Position numbers and translations under genes: made by a program. From Shewanella marinintestina (GTDB lineage Bacteria > Pseudomonadota > Gammaproteobacteria > Enterobacterales > Shewanellaceae): DNA of 64,000 bases. The notes under the pieces are model-generated. The model did not search any database. It saw only the letters and a program-made list of their open reading frames with translations, and was not told the DNA's origin. The stretch lies in the NCBI RefSeq assembly GCF_023283845.1, contig NZ_JAKILC010000012.1:1-64000 (forward strand), given 5' to 3'. Shown piece by piece: positions 1 through 7,817 of this stretch; positions within the stretch are counted from its first letter, which is position 1; every line of letters starts with the position of its first letter.

Positions 1-111
1 TTCAATATCCTAATCAGAAAATGAATTAGGTGTTCTAAATGAACCGCCCTGTGCGGAGCCGCATGCAGGGTGGTGTGGGGGCTGGAGGCTAGATACCTCC
101 GGCTACCCGAT
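1..111 (+). mobile_element. 3' end of a class-C (attC-type) group II intron, domains V and VI
   Basis: Domain V can be folded at 43-74. ACCGCCCTG (43-51) pairs with CAGGGTGGT (66-74), with a 2-nt TG bulge on the 3' side (64-65) and an inner TGCG/CGCA stem capped by GAGC. The triad is CGC, as in class-C introns, rather than AGC. Domain VI follows at about 77-108: GGAGG (84-88) pairs with CCTCC (96-100), outer GGG pairs with CCC, and A105 bulges as the branch point seven positions from the predicted end T111. The intron lies opposite to the cassette genes, the orientation known for introns that insert into attC bottom strands. The flanking exon TATGTG matches the right end of the neighbouring attC (TTGTTATGT at 539-547). 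The rest of the intron and any reverse transcriptase lie left of the window. Confidence 0.85.
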
Positions 112-413
112 TATGTGTTTTTTTGCTGTTTTATATCAACTTTAATAAATGCCACTACGAGGATGTAAGCGATGAAAGAAACAGGAGCTAGAAAATAAAC
201 GCTACCTAATGGAACAACATAGCCCCAATCACTTTGCCCAGACATACGCGAATGCTCTTGTGCCCAAATTAAATATGCTATACCCAGTAAATTTATTGCT
301 GTTGGTATTAAATAATATTTCCAGAAAATTTTATTCTTATGGATAAGGAAAGGTACAGACATTCCAACCGCGCTCAAGATTAACCAAAAGACTAGGTATT
401 CATAATTATACAT
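111..413 (-). CDS. integron cassette protein, small polytopic membrane protein
   Basis: This 100-residue protein has about three hydrophobic helices (near residues 6-24, 33-50 and 68-92) and no recognisable family motif. The ATG is preceded by GGAGG with normal spacing. It lies about 40 nt after the recombination point of the attC to its right, the compact layout usual for cassette genes. The stop codon TAA overlaps the core of the next attC, exactly where the group II intron joins. The intron's final T supplies the last base of the stop, and the uninterrupted attC would also give TAA. The cassette's own attC is therefore split, with its far part beyond the window. Function unknown; an inner-membrane location is inferred from hydrophobicity only. 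Confidence 0.75.
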   Translation of the reverse strand: MYNYEYLVFWLILSAVGMSVPFLIHKNKIFWKYYLIPTAINLLGIAYLIWAQEHSRMSGQSDWGYVVPLGSVYFLAPVSFIAYILVVAFIKVDIKQQKNT

Positions 414-446
414 TCAATACCTCCATGTACGCCAAACTCTCCGTAA

Positions 447-547
447 AATATAACGCCTCATTAAGAGGCAGATAATGGTTGGCTATAATTAGCGACGCAG
501 GAGCAAAAGCCAACTATTATTTGTCCTGCTTTAATGACTTGTTATGT
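447..547 (-). repeat. attC recombination site of cassette 1
   Basis: An imperfect inverted repeat has core boxes ATATAAC (447-453) and GTTATGT (541-547), which are complementary at ATAAC. Inside them CATTAA (459-464) pairs with TTAATG (531-536). An inner arm, ATAATGGTTGGCT against AGCCAACTATTAT, closes around an AT-rich loop near 485-507. Unpaired bases fall mainly on one arm, as in attC sites. The stop codon of the cassette gene (517-519) lies inside the site, which is common. With the site at 1087-1165 it delimits a cassette of about 640 bp. Confidence 0.82.
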
Positions 548-1068
548 TGCCTTAAATGCTCTAATGCTTTTTTTAATTCTTTCTCATTATTTACTTCGAG
601 GCTAAATTCTTGAGTTTTAAAAGTAATCTTATTGCCTTTTTTAGCATTTAAATATGCAATAACAACATCTTTTATTACTTTTAATATATAAGCACCTGCG
701 GAGCCAGCGCCAAATAACAACTCTAAATTATAAGAAACAGTGGTTAGTGAATTTAATTCAGGAAGTAGATAACTATCTCCATTTTTAAAAACCCCGTCAC
801 CTTTATTGGAATTTATTTTTTTAGTTTCTTTTATATCGTAATCTATATCAGCCAATTTCTCAGTTAGGGAATTCAATAACTCATCAGCAGCAACTTTTTC
901 AGAATTATCGTTGCTTACATTTCTATAGGTAATAGCATCATCGTTTAGTCTTTCTGCTTTCAGCCTTCTTGAAACTGATGAGGTATTCACCCCTATATAT
1001 GGTTCGCCATGAAATAATGGCTCATCACTGTGAAATGTTTGGTAATTGATAGAAAGTTTAAATTCCAT
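517..1068 (-). CDS. integron cassette protein, unknown function
   Basis: The product is about 183 residues. An upstream in-frame ATG exists at 1080, but a GGAGG ribosome-binding site sits just before the ATG at 1068, so that start is preferred. The N-terminal two thirds are polar and unrecognised. The C-terminal third has a Gly/Ala-rich hydrophobic helix (LFGAGSAGAYILKVIKDVV, about residues 117-135), a short basic turn, two predicted beta strands (ITFKTQ, FSLEV), then a charged helix. This layout resembles the small EACC1-type components associated with bacterial conflict systems, but the match is by eye only. The gene fills its cassette from just after the upstream attC core into its own attC. 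It has no promoter of its own that I can see, so expression probably depends on an array promoter. Confidence 0.75.
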   Translation of the reverse strand: MEFKLSINYQTFHSDEPLFHGEPYIGVNTSSVSRRLKAERLNDDAITYRNVSNDNSEKVAADELLNSLTEKLADIDYDIKETKKINSNKGDGVFKNGDSYLLPELNSLTTVSYNLELLFGAGSAGAYILKVIKDVVIAYLNAKKGNKITFKTQEFSLEVNNEKELKKALEHLRQHNKSLKQDK

Positions 1069-1086
1069 ATCGGCCTCCATCAGGCA

Positions 1087-1165
1087 ACATAACGCTTAAA
1101 ACAAAGGTTATTTATAACACCTCGCGAAGCGAAGATAAATAATCCTTTGATTTTACTAGTTATCT
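1087..1165 (-). repeat. attC recombination site of the first (integrase-proximal) cassette
   Basis: Core boxes are ACATAAC (1087-1093) and GTTATCT (1159-1165). Arm ATAAC-GCTT-AAAA-CAAAGG-TTATTTAT pairs with the reverse complement of the right arm, which reads ATAAC-TAGT-AAAA-t-CAAAGG-a-TTATTTAT. Two single bases (T1143 and A1150 on the + strand) are extrahelical on one strand, and the central spacer is unpaired. This is the attC signature recognised by integron integrases: conserved structure, 4-nt unpaired central spacer and extrahelical bases on the bottom strand. Confidence 0.88.
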
Positions 1166-1739
1166 GGCAGTCAGAGCCTTAGCTCGCTTTGACTGCGAAT
1201 CAAAAAAATACGGAAGAAACGGTACGGATGGGATATTCGCTACCTTAAGATAATCGCTATGTCTGATTGCGAAGAACCACGCACTCTTCCAACAGCATAG
1301 CGATTATCTTAAGGGATAGAAGTGAGTATAGTCCCGTCAAGTTCCTTTATTAGATTTTATGGAGATAAAAACAGCCAATTAAATACTGTTTAAATATACA
1401 GCTAAAGTTTCTGTATCACCTATAATATATAGGCTCCGTGTTTTTTATGACACGATAACAGTATATTAGGCTGAATTCCGAATAAGAACAGACAGCCGAG
1501 CGACTTAAATGTTAACAGGCTAACCTTAAACAGTTACAAATTCAATACTTTAAACCTTCATTGTCAGTCCTTTTACTAGCGCTTCTTATCGTGAAAGTCA
1601 GAATTTGCATATTTGTGACGCATTAAAAGTTAACCATTATGGATAGTTGTTTTTAAACAGTCACTTATAAACATCCTACTTGAAATACCTTCCTTATTTG
1701 TTCTCAAATAATGGCAAAAATGTCCAACACCCATTATAA
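1166..1739. other. gene-free integrase-proximal cassette / attI region
   Basis: No reading frame of useful length is seen on either strand in this stretch between the first attC and the integrase promoter. It should contain attI and an ORF-less cassette, but I could not place the attI crossover with confidence. Candidates for its core are CGATAAC near 1453-1459 and the GTTAAC region near 1629. It holds a hairpin at 1167-1196 (GCAGTCA/TGACTGC), the long inverted repeat described separately, and a short palindrome CCTATA-ATA-TATAGG near 1420. The cassette promoter Pc is expected here, directed leftward, but is not resolved. Confidence 0.5.
1243..1314. repeat. perfect 19-bp inverted repeat forming a long hairpin
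   Basis: CCTTAAGATAATCGCTATG (1243-1261) is exactly repeated in inverse at 1296-1314. The 34-nt loop contains a further GAAGA (1271-1275) / TCTTC (1285-1289) stem. No U-tract follows on either side, so it is not a classical terminator. It lies in the ORF-less stretch next to the integron integrase. Confidence 0.85.
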
Positions 1740-1755
1740 CTGTATATATAGACAG
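1740..1755 (+). promoter_or_regulatory. LexA (SOS) box upstream of intI
   Basis: CTGTATATATAGACAG fits the gammaproteobacterial LexA consensus CTGT-N8-ACAG exactly. It ends 19 bp before the integrase start codon, where it would overlap the promoter or early transcript. SOS control of integron integrases through LexA is established in Vibrio and mobile integrons. Confidence 0.85.
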
Positions 1756-1774
1756 TGCTGTTAAGTGAGGAGCT

Positions 1775-2746
1775 ATGCCATCGTCTTTTATTGAATCCAT
1801 TCGGCAAGTGTTAAGAACTAAACATTACAGTTTGAGAACTGAGAAAAGCTATCTGTATTGGGTACGTTATTTCATTAGATTTCATCAGTATATGCACCCA
1901 AAAGATATGCAAGGCTGTCATATTGAGCAATTTCTTACGTTTCTTAGCTGTAATCGAGGTGTCAGTTCGGCAACACAAAACCAAGCCTTATGCGCACTAA
2001 TTTTTATGTTCAAACATGTGCTCAGTATGGAATTTGAAGGTTTAAAATATGGCTATGCTAAAAAGCCAAAGAACTTACCAACAGTATTAACGCCTATCGA
2101 GGTCGCATTGATATTAAGGCATCTTAGCGCTCCATATTGGTTACTAACTTCATTGCTATATGGTTGTGGGTTAAGGCTGCGGGAAGCTTTAACATTAAGA
2201 GTACAGAACGTGAATATTGAAGCTCAGTCTTTATTTGTTTTTAGAGGGAAAGGGGCAAAAGACCGATATACACTGTTACCTAAGCAATTAAATCAACCTG
2301 TGCAAAACCAAATACAGTTGGTCCATGAAATCCATAAAAATGACTTAAATAATGGAAATGGCCTCACCTCTGTTCCTTCCGCCTTACACCGGAAATACAA
2401 ATCAGTATTAAAAGACTTGAGTTGGCAGTACCTATTTCCGTCGACAACGACATGTTGCCACCCCATTGACGGATACCTTTGTCGCCATCATATTCATGAA
2501 TCGAGCTTTTCGAAAAACCTGAGAAACGCAGTAATAAAAAGTAATATTCAGAAAAGAGTAACGGCTCACACTTTTCGCCATTCATTTGCTACACAACTAT
2601 TAGCTCAGGGCAGTGATATACGAACAGTACAAGAGTTATTAGGGCATAAAGATCTGCGAACGACAGAAATTTACACACATGTTCTTGGGCAAAATAGAGC
2701 AGGAACAATCAGTCCTTTTGATCGTTTGTCGGGTATTGTAAGTTAA
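1775..2746 (+). CDS. intI: integron integrase (tyrosine recombinase)
   Basis: This 323-residue protein is the normal length for IntI. It has an N-terminal SAM-like DNA-binding domain (residues 1-90: [20 protein letters not shown]) and a catalytic domain with Arg in [10 protein letters not shown] (near 150), the [10 protein letters not shown] box (near 267) and [16 protein letters not shown] with the nucleophilic Tyr (near 301). The IntI-specific insertion is present around residue 210 ([10 protein letters not shown]), which separates it from XerC/D and phage integrases. The ATG follows GAGGAG. A LexA box lies just upstream and cassettes diverge to the left, the canonical integron layout. All catalytic residues are present, so it should be active in attC x attI recombination. 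Confidence 0.96.
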   Translation: MPSSFIESIRQVLRTKHYSLRTEKSYLYWVRYFIRFHQYMHPKDMQGCHIEQFLTFLSCNRGVSSATQNQALCALIFMFKHVLSMEFEGLKYGYAKKPKNLPTVLTPIEVALILRHLSAPYWLLTSLLYGCGLRLREALTLRVQNVNIEAQSLFVFRGKGAKDRYTLLPKQLNQPVQNQIQLVHEIHKNDLNNGNGLTSVPSALHRKYKSVLKDLSWQYLFPSTTTCCHPIDGYLCRHHIHESSFSKNLRNAVIKSNIQKRVTAHTFRHSFATQLLAQGSDIRTVQELLGHKDLRTTEIYTHVLGQNRAGTISPFDRLSGIVS

Positions 2747-2850
2747 GACGATATATCGAGGCTAAAAAGCTTGTCTCGCAGTATAAATAAAAACAGCAGA
2801 AACATTTAACTAGAAAATATAATCAGCCATCATTCCAAGACTAACCAACT

Positions 2851-2976
2851 TCCAGACACAGCATTTGATTCTTTCCATTCATTGACGCTCCTTAAACCAA
2901 GAGAAACATAAATTCTCCAGACACAACGGAAAATTTTTGCCATCCATGGCAATTTTCCATAAATGTTCCAGACACA
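2851..2976. repeat. three direct copies of TCCAGACACA with an internal hairpin
   Basis: TCCAGACACA occurs at 2851-2860, 2916-2925 and 2967-2976. Between copies two and three is a strong hairpin at 2928-2958, in which GGAAAATT and TGCCAT pair with ATGGCA and AATTTTCC with a 2-nt bulge. The block lies between the integrase stop and the shared terminator. It may be the remnant of a mobile element or a REP-like element; I cannot name it. Confidence 0.6.
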
Positions 2977-3004
2977 AAAAAGCCCGATTGCTCGGGCTTT
3001 TATT
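2975..3004. terminator. bidirectional terminator between intI and ybiT
   Basis: AGCCCGA (2981-2987) pairs with TCGGGCT (2992-2998) across a TTGC loop, flanked by an A-tract on the left and a T-tract on the right. It can serve the convergent integrase and ybiT genes. Confidence 0.9.
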
Positions 3005-3029
3005 TTATCGATTCAGGTACAAAGGTTAA

Positions 3030-4622
3030 TTAACCTTCAATACCTTTGCTCGCTAGGAACTCATCGTATGTACCTTTGAAATCATTCACGCCATTTGGGG
3101 TGATTTCAAGGATACGGTTCGCTAGTGATGATACGAATGCACGGTCATGACTGACGAACAATAATGTACCTTCGTACATTTCAAGCGCGTTGTTTAATGA
3201 CTCGATTGATTCCATGTCCATGTGGTTGGTTGGTTCATCAAGTAATAAGATGTTTGGCTTTTGCATAATTAGCTTACCAAACAACATACGACCCTTTTCA
3301 CCACCAGAAAGCACTTTTACAGACTTCTTGATGTCATCAGAACCAAACAGCATACGACCTAAGTAACCACGAACTGATTGGTCGTCATCTTCTGGTTTGC
3401 GCCACTGGCTCATCCACTCAAACAATGTCATATCATTAGCAAAGTCTGACTCGTGATCCTGTGCGTAGTAACCAATCGCTGAGTTCTCAGACCATTGAAT
3501 GGTACCGCTGTCTTGTGGGATATCGTGTACTAAAGTACGTAGCAGTGTTGTTTTACCCACACCGTTATCACCCAAAATAGCGATACGCTCGCCGACTTCA
3601 GCAATAATGTTAAGGTCTTTAAATAGGTTATGCTCAAAACCTTTAGACAAGTCTTCAACCACCAAGGCGTTACGGAACAATTTCTTCTCTTGTTCGAAAC
3701 GAATGAATGGGTTAACACGGCTAGATGCTTTGATTTCGTCAAGTTTGATCTTGTCGATTAGCTTAGCGCGTGATGTTGCTTGCTTAGCTTTAGATGCGTT
3801 AGCAGAGAAACGTGCAACGAAGCCTTGAAGCTCAGCAATTTGCGCCTTCTTCTTAGCGTTGTCAGACATTAAACGCTCACGCGACTGCTGTGCAGCCATC
3901 ATGTATTCATCATAGTTACCAGGGAATACACGGATATCGCCGTAATCCAAGTCAGCCATATGAGTACAAACAGAGTTCAAGAAATATCTATCGTGCGAGA
4001 TGATAATCATGGTGCTGTTACGTTGGTTTAGCATCTCTTGTAACCAACGAATGGTGTCGATGTCCAAGTTGTTGGTTGGTTCGTCAAGAAGTAGTACATC
4101 TGGATCAGAGAACAATGCCTGAGCCAAAAGTACACGTAACTTAAAGCCTGGTGCGATTTCGCTCATTAAACCAAAGTGTTGTTCAACACCGATACCTACG
4201 CCCATTAATAATTCGCCAGCGCGAGATTCTGCGGTGTAACCGTCCATCTCAGCGAATTCCATCTCAAGATCAGCAACCTTAATACCGTCTTCTTCAGACA
4301 TTTCAGGTAGCGAGTAGATACGGTCGCGCTCTTGCTTCACTTTCCAAAGTTCAGCGTGGCCCATAATTACGGTATCAACTACGTTGAACTCTTCGTAACC
4401 AAATTGGTTCTGGCTCAACTTACCTAAACGCTCGTTCACGTCTAATGAAACGTTACCAGCTGTAGGCTCTAAATCACCAGCAAGGATCTTCATGAAGGTT
4501 GATTTACCACAACCGTTAGCGCCGATCAGACCGTATCTGTTTCCGCCGCCAAACTTAATTGAGATGTTTTCAAACAGTGGCTTAGCGCCAAACTGCATGG
4601 TGATATTAGCTGTAGTAATCAA
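3030..4622 (-). CDS. ybiT: ABC-F family ATPase YbiT
   Basis: This 530-residue cytoplasmic protein has two ABC domains in tandem and no membrane segments. The first Walker A is GANGCGKST (near 35-43) with DEPTNNLD (near 180). The second Walker A is GDNGVGKTT (near 355) with LSGGEKGRM and DEPTNHMD (near 465). The P-site-tRNA-interaction-type linker between them is rich in charged residues ([21 protein letters not shown]). Length and sequence follow E. coli YbiT almost throughout. ABC-F proteins act on the ribosome; the specific role of YbiT is not well defined. It is transcribed alone and ends at the terminator shared with intI. Confidence 0.95.
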   Translation of the reverse strand: MITTANITMQFGAKPLFENISIKFGGGNRYGLIGANGCGKSTFMKILAGDLEPTAGNVSLDVNERLGKLSQNQFGYEEFNVVDTVIMGHAELWKVKQERDRIYSLPEMSEEDGIKVADLEMEFAEMDGYTAESRAGELLMGVGIGVEQHFGLMSEIAPGFKLRVLLAQALFSDPDVLLLDEPTNNLDIDTIRWLQEMLNQRNSTMIIISHDRYFLNSVCTHMADLDYGDIRVFPGNYDEYMMAAQQSRERLMSDNAKKKAQIAELQGFVARFSANASKAKQATSRAKLIDKIKLDEIKASSRVNPFIRFEQEKKLFRNALVVEDLSKGFEHNLFKDLNIIAEVGERIAILGDNGVGKTTLLRTLVHDIPQDSGTIQWSENSAIGYYAQDHESDFANDMTLFEWMSQWRKPEDDDQSVRGYLGRMLFGSDDIKKSVKVLSGGEKGRMLFGKLIMQKPNILLLDEPTNHMDMESIESLNNALEMYEGTLLFVSHDRAFVSSLANRILEITPNGVNDFKGTYDEFLASKGIEG

Positions 4623-4918
4623 AGTGACAATTCCGCTTTTGGTTATATGATTAACGTCATCATAGATAAAACAAAAACCAGTAAATCAGTACCAAGTTTT
4701 ACTCGCTACCAACCTACTGGCCGAAGGTTGACGCCATCGGGCGCCAAGCCTGTAAAATTAAGCGCGATACTATAGCATTTTAGCCTAATTTATCAACTGT
4801 CAAAGGCGCATTGGGATGACATTTTAGTGAATTAAACGGTATACCCTCGCCTGCAATATACAGAACAGTATAGTTAGCTATAACTTCTCGCCCGATTAAT
4901 AATCAGTTAAGCAAACGA

Positions 4919-7192
4919 TTATAGCTTAACTCTACGTAAGCGATTGGCATTCGTCACTACAGTAAGTGAAGATAGTGCCATCGCTGCGCCCGCAACAACT
5001 GGGCTTAACAGCATGCCCGTAAAAGGGAACAGTAACCCTGCTGCCACTGGGATCCCTAGACTGTTATAAATAAACGCGCCAAATAAGTTTTGCTTAATGT
5101 TACTCATGCTGGCTTTAGCTAACGCTAAGCTGTCATTTATCACCATCAATCGCGGTGACAATAAGGTAAAGTCGGCACTTTCAATGGCTATATCAGTCCC
5201 AGAGCCCATAGCAAAGCCCACATCGGCACTGACCAGCGCTGGCGCATCGTTGATACCATCGCCAACCATCGCTACCACTTCCCCCGCTTGTTGTAACTCA
5301 AGCACTTTAGCTTGCTTTTGCTCTGGTAATACATTGGCAACCACTGTATCAATACCGACTTTTGCCGCTACGGCGTTAGCAGTAATTGGGTTATCGCCGG
5401 TAAGCATCACCACTTTTAAACCTTTTGCTTTCATGGCGCGAATAGCCTCTGCCGCATCGGTTTTTATTGGATCGGCAATCGCCATTATCGCAACCAGCTG
5501 TTTATCTACAGCGACAAATATTGGTGTTTTTGCTTGGCTTGCAAGCTCTGCACTGAGCTTCTCGCAATCTGCCGATTCACCAATGTGCAATTGCTGCATT
5601 AAACTTAAATTGCCTACGCTGTATTGCTGACCATTAACTTGGCCGCTAATGCCCATGCCTTGGTAATTAGTAAAGTGCTCAGGCTCCATCAACATTAAGC
5701 CATCCGTTTGGGCTTTGGTAATGATGGCACTAGCAAGCGGGTGCTCTGAGTGTTGTTCTAAAGAGGCGACATTCTTAAGCAACTGATTCTTAGCTAATTG
5801 GTTTCTTCCCACTGACGCCGACTCGTTTGAAAGCGAATCATTTAACACCGAGTCATCTAACATCAGAATATCGGTTAGCTCTGGCGCACCTTGAGTCACT
5901 GTGCCAGTTTTATCAAGCACCACAGTAGTCACTTTACTCGCGGTTTGCAGCGCTTCGCCATTACGCACTAACACGCCTAATTGCGCGGCGCGGCCAACCG
6001 ATACCATAATCGACATAGGCGTTGCTAAGCCCAATGCACACGGGCAAGCAATAATTAATACGCTAGTTAATACTACTAACGCGTGCGATAGTGCGGGCTC
6101 TGGGCCAAAGTTATACCAAACCAATGAGCTAATAATTGCAATCATCACCACAACTGGTACAAAGTAGGCTGAGATTTTGTCAGTTAAGCGCCCTATCGGC
6201 ATTTTAGATATTTGCGCTTGCTGCACTAACTCAATAATTTTTGCCAGCTTAGTATCGGTCGCTTTGGCTGTTACCTTGTAAATCAAGCTACCGTTAGCAT
6301 TTACCGTACCGGCATTGACTTTATCACCTTGCGCTTTAGCAACAGGAACGGGCTCTCCGGTTAACATAGACTCATTAATTAATGTCTGACCGCTTTCAAC
6401 TTCACCATCGAGCGCAACTCGATCACCTGGGCGTAAACGCAATCGGTCACCTAACTTTAGCTGTTCAATAGCAACTTCTTCATCACCATTGTCAGAAATG
6501 CGTATAGCAGTGCTTGCTTGTAGCCCAAGCAGTGCTTGTACTGCTTCGCTGGTTTTACCACGGGCACGCAGCTCTAACGCATGACCTAAGTTAATTAAAC
6601 CTAAAATCATCACACTTGCTTCAAAATACACATGGCGGGTATCAGCAGGAAACCACTGCGGCGCAACCACAACCATCATCGAGTATATCCATGCAGCACT
6701 TGTACCAAGCGCGATTAAGGTATCCATATTGGCGCTTTTGGCTTTAATTGCGCGCCACATACCTTGATAAAAATGGCGACCCGTTAGTAGCATAACCAAC
6801 AGAGTTATTGCCCCCACTGCGCCCCAAGCCCATTGCTGAGTTTGGTTATTCACCATCATCTCACCACCTAAAAGGCCCCACAGCATTAAAGGAACACCAA
6901 GCCCTAAACCGACTGCAGCTTGGATCATACGAAGGCGATACTCTTTAGCTTCATCCGCAGCTTTTTGCTCCGCAGCCACTTTGGCATCAATCACTAACTC
7001 ACCATCAAAACCAACACTTTTAATGATCTCAATTGCAGTGTCAGTGGCAATATCACCCGACACCAGCACCAACTTATCGGCAAGGTTCACCGTGGCCGAT
7101 ACTGATTGAGCCGATTGACCAAATGCTTTCTCAATCTTAGCTACGCAACTGGCGCAGCCCATTTTAGGTACATACAGATTGAAGTTAGCCAT
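4919..7192 (-). CDS. copA: Cu(I)-exporting P1B-type ATPase
   Basis: This 757-residue inner-membrane copper pump has one N-terminal heavy-metal domain with a MGCASC motif (residues 11-16) and eight expected transmembrane helices. The ion-binding CPC is in ACPCALGLATP (near 384). The phosphorylation site is DKTGT (near 430), the nucleotide-domain SEHPLASAI near 480 and the hinge GDGINDAPAL near 648. One metal-binding domain instead of two makes it slightly short for the family. It is divergent from the regulator at 7398 and follows a CueR-type promoter at 7336-7366, leaving a leader of about 140 nt. Function: ATP-driven export of cytoplasmic Cu+ for copper tolerance. Confidence 0.95.
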   Translation of the reverse strand: MANFNLYVPKMGCASCVAKIEKAFGQSAQSVSATVNLADKLVLVSGDIATDTAIEIIKSVGFDGELVIDAKVAAEQKAADEAKEYRLRMIQAAVGLGLGVPLMLWGLLGGEMMVNNQTQQWAWGAVGAITLLVMLLTGRHFYQGMWRAIKAKSANMDTLIALGTSAAWIYSMMVVVAPQWFPADTRHVYFEASVMILGLINLGHALELRARGKTSEAVQALLGLQASTAIRISDNGDEEVAIEQLKLGDRLRLRPGDRVALDGEVESGQTLINESMLTGEPVPVAKAQGDKVNAGTVNANGSLIYKVTAKATDTKLAKIIELVQQAQISKMPIGRLTDKISAYFVPVVVMIAIISSLVWYNFGPEPALSHALVVLTSVLIIACPCALGLATPMSIMVSVGRAAQLGVLVRNGEALQTASKVTTVVLDKTGTVTQGAPELTDILMLDDSVLNDSLSNESASVGRNQLAKNQLLKNVASLEQHSEHPLASAIITKAQTDGLMLMEPEHFTNYQGMGISGQVNGQQYSVGNLSLMQQLHIGESADCEKLSAELASQAKTPIFVAVDKQLVAIMAIADPIKTDAAEAIRAMKAKGLKVVMLTGDNPITANAVAAKVGIDTVVANVLPEQKQAKVLELQQAGEVVAMVGDGINDAPALVSADVGFAMGSGTDIAIESADFTLLSPRLMVINDSLALAKASMSNIKQNLFGAFIYNSLGIPVAAGLLFPFTGMLLSPVVAGAAMALSSLTVVTNANRLRRVKL

Positions 7193-7335
7193 GAGATTTT
7201 CCTTAAATAATTGGTTTTACATACCAAACCAAATAGTAAGCGCTCGCCTTGCTACTAACGTTGAGTCAGCCAGCATCCAGACGCTGTGCCTTATTGGTTA
7301 AGATATAAAAGGCTTTAACTGTATAAGATAGATTT

Positions 7336-7366
7336 ATGCTAATGTCTCCCATTAGGGGAGAGTCAA
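7336..7366 (-). promoter_or_regulatory. CueR-type promoter of copA
   Basis: On the - strand TTGACT (-35, 7361-7366) is separated from TAGCAT (-10, 7336-7341) by 19 bp. This overlong spacer is typical of MerR-family promoters and contains the dyad CTCCC-N5-GGGAG (7346-7360). The arrangement matches the copA/CueR promoter class and reads toward copA. Confidence 0.87.
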
Positions 7367-7397
7367 ACTACAATTAGATTTGATTGAGGAAAATGTG

Positions 7398-7799
7398 ATG
7401 AAGATAGGCGAAGTAGCTAAATTAACAGGGCTTTCAGTTAAGAGTATTCGTTATTACCACGATATTGGCTTAGTGGTCGGGCAACGGGGCGATAATGGTT
7501 ACCGTGAATACACCCAAAAAGCAGTTGAATCATTAGAGTTTATTCAGCACTGCCGCGCCTTAGGTTTCACCTTAGATGATAGTAAGGCGCTACTTGAACT
7601 ACAAAATAATACCGCTCGTAACGCGGCAGATGTAAAAGCGTTAGCAGAGCATCATTTACAAGACATTGAAACCCGTATAACCCAGTTAAGTACACTCAAG
7701 GCACAACTAGGCGCACTAATCCATGACTGCCAAGGCGGCAATCAGCCTAATTGCGCGATTTTAAGCGGTTTAAGTAAGCATACCTGCACGAAATGCTGA
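7398..7799 (+). CDS. cueR: Cu(I)-responsive MerR-family activator CueR
   Basis: The product is 133 residues. The start is placed at ATG 7398, seven nucleotides after a GAGGA; an in-frame TTG upstream is not supported. The N-terminal winged helix reads MKIGEVAKLTGLSVKSIRYYHDIGL, then a dimerisation helix. The C-terminal loop has two cysteines spaced eight apart (HDCQGGNQPNCAIL), the Cu/Ag/Au-binding arrangement of CueR. A second C-terminal CTKC may bind metal as well. It is divergent from copA and should twist the 19-bp-spacer promoter between them when it binds monovalent copper. Confidence 0.93.
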   Translation: MKIGEVAKLTGLSVKSIRYYHDIGLVVGQRGDNGYREYTQKAVESLEFIQHCRALGFTLDDSKALLELQNNTARNAADVKALAEHHLQDIETRITQLSTLKAQLGALIHDCQGGNQPNCAILSGLSKHTCTKC

Positions 7800-7817
7800 A
7801 CCTGCAAGACCAGCCAC

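Noticed and set aside
1243..1314. Rho-independent terminator
   Set aside because: The long hairpin has no T-tract on either side.
5097..5630. + strand open frame of 177 codons opposite copA
   Set aside because: Shadow of the ATPase, without domain or translation signals.
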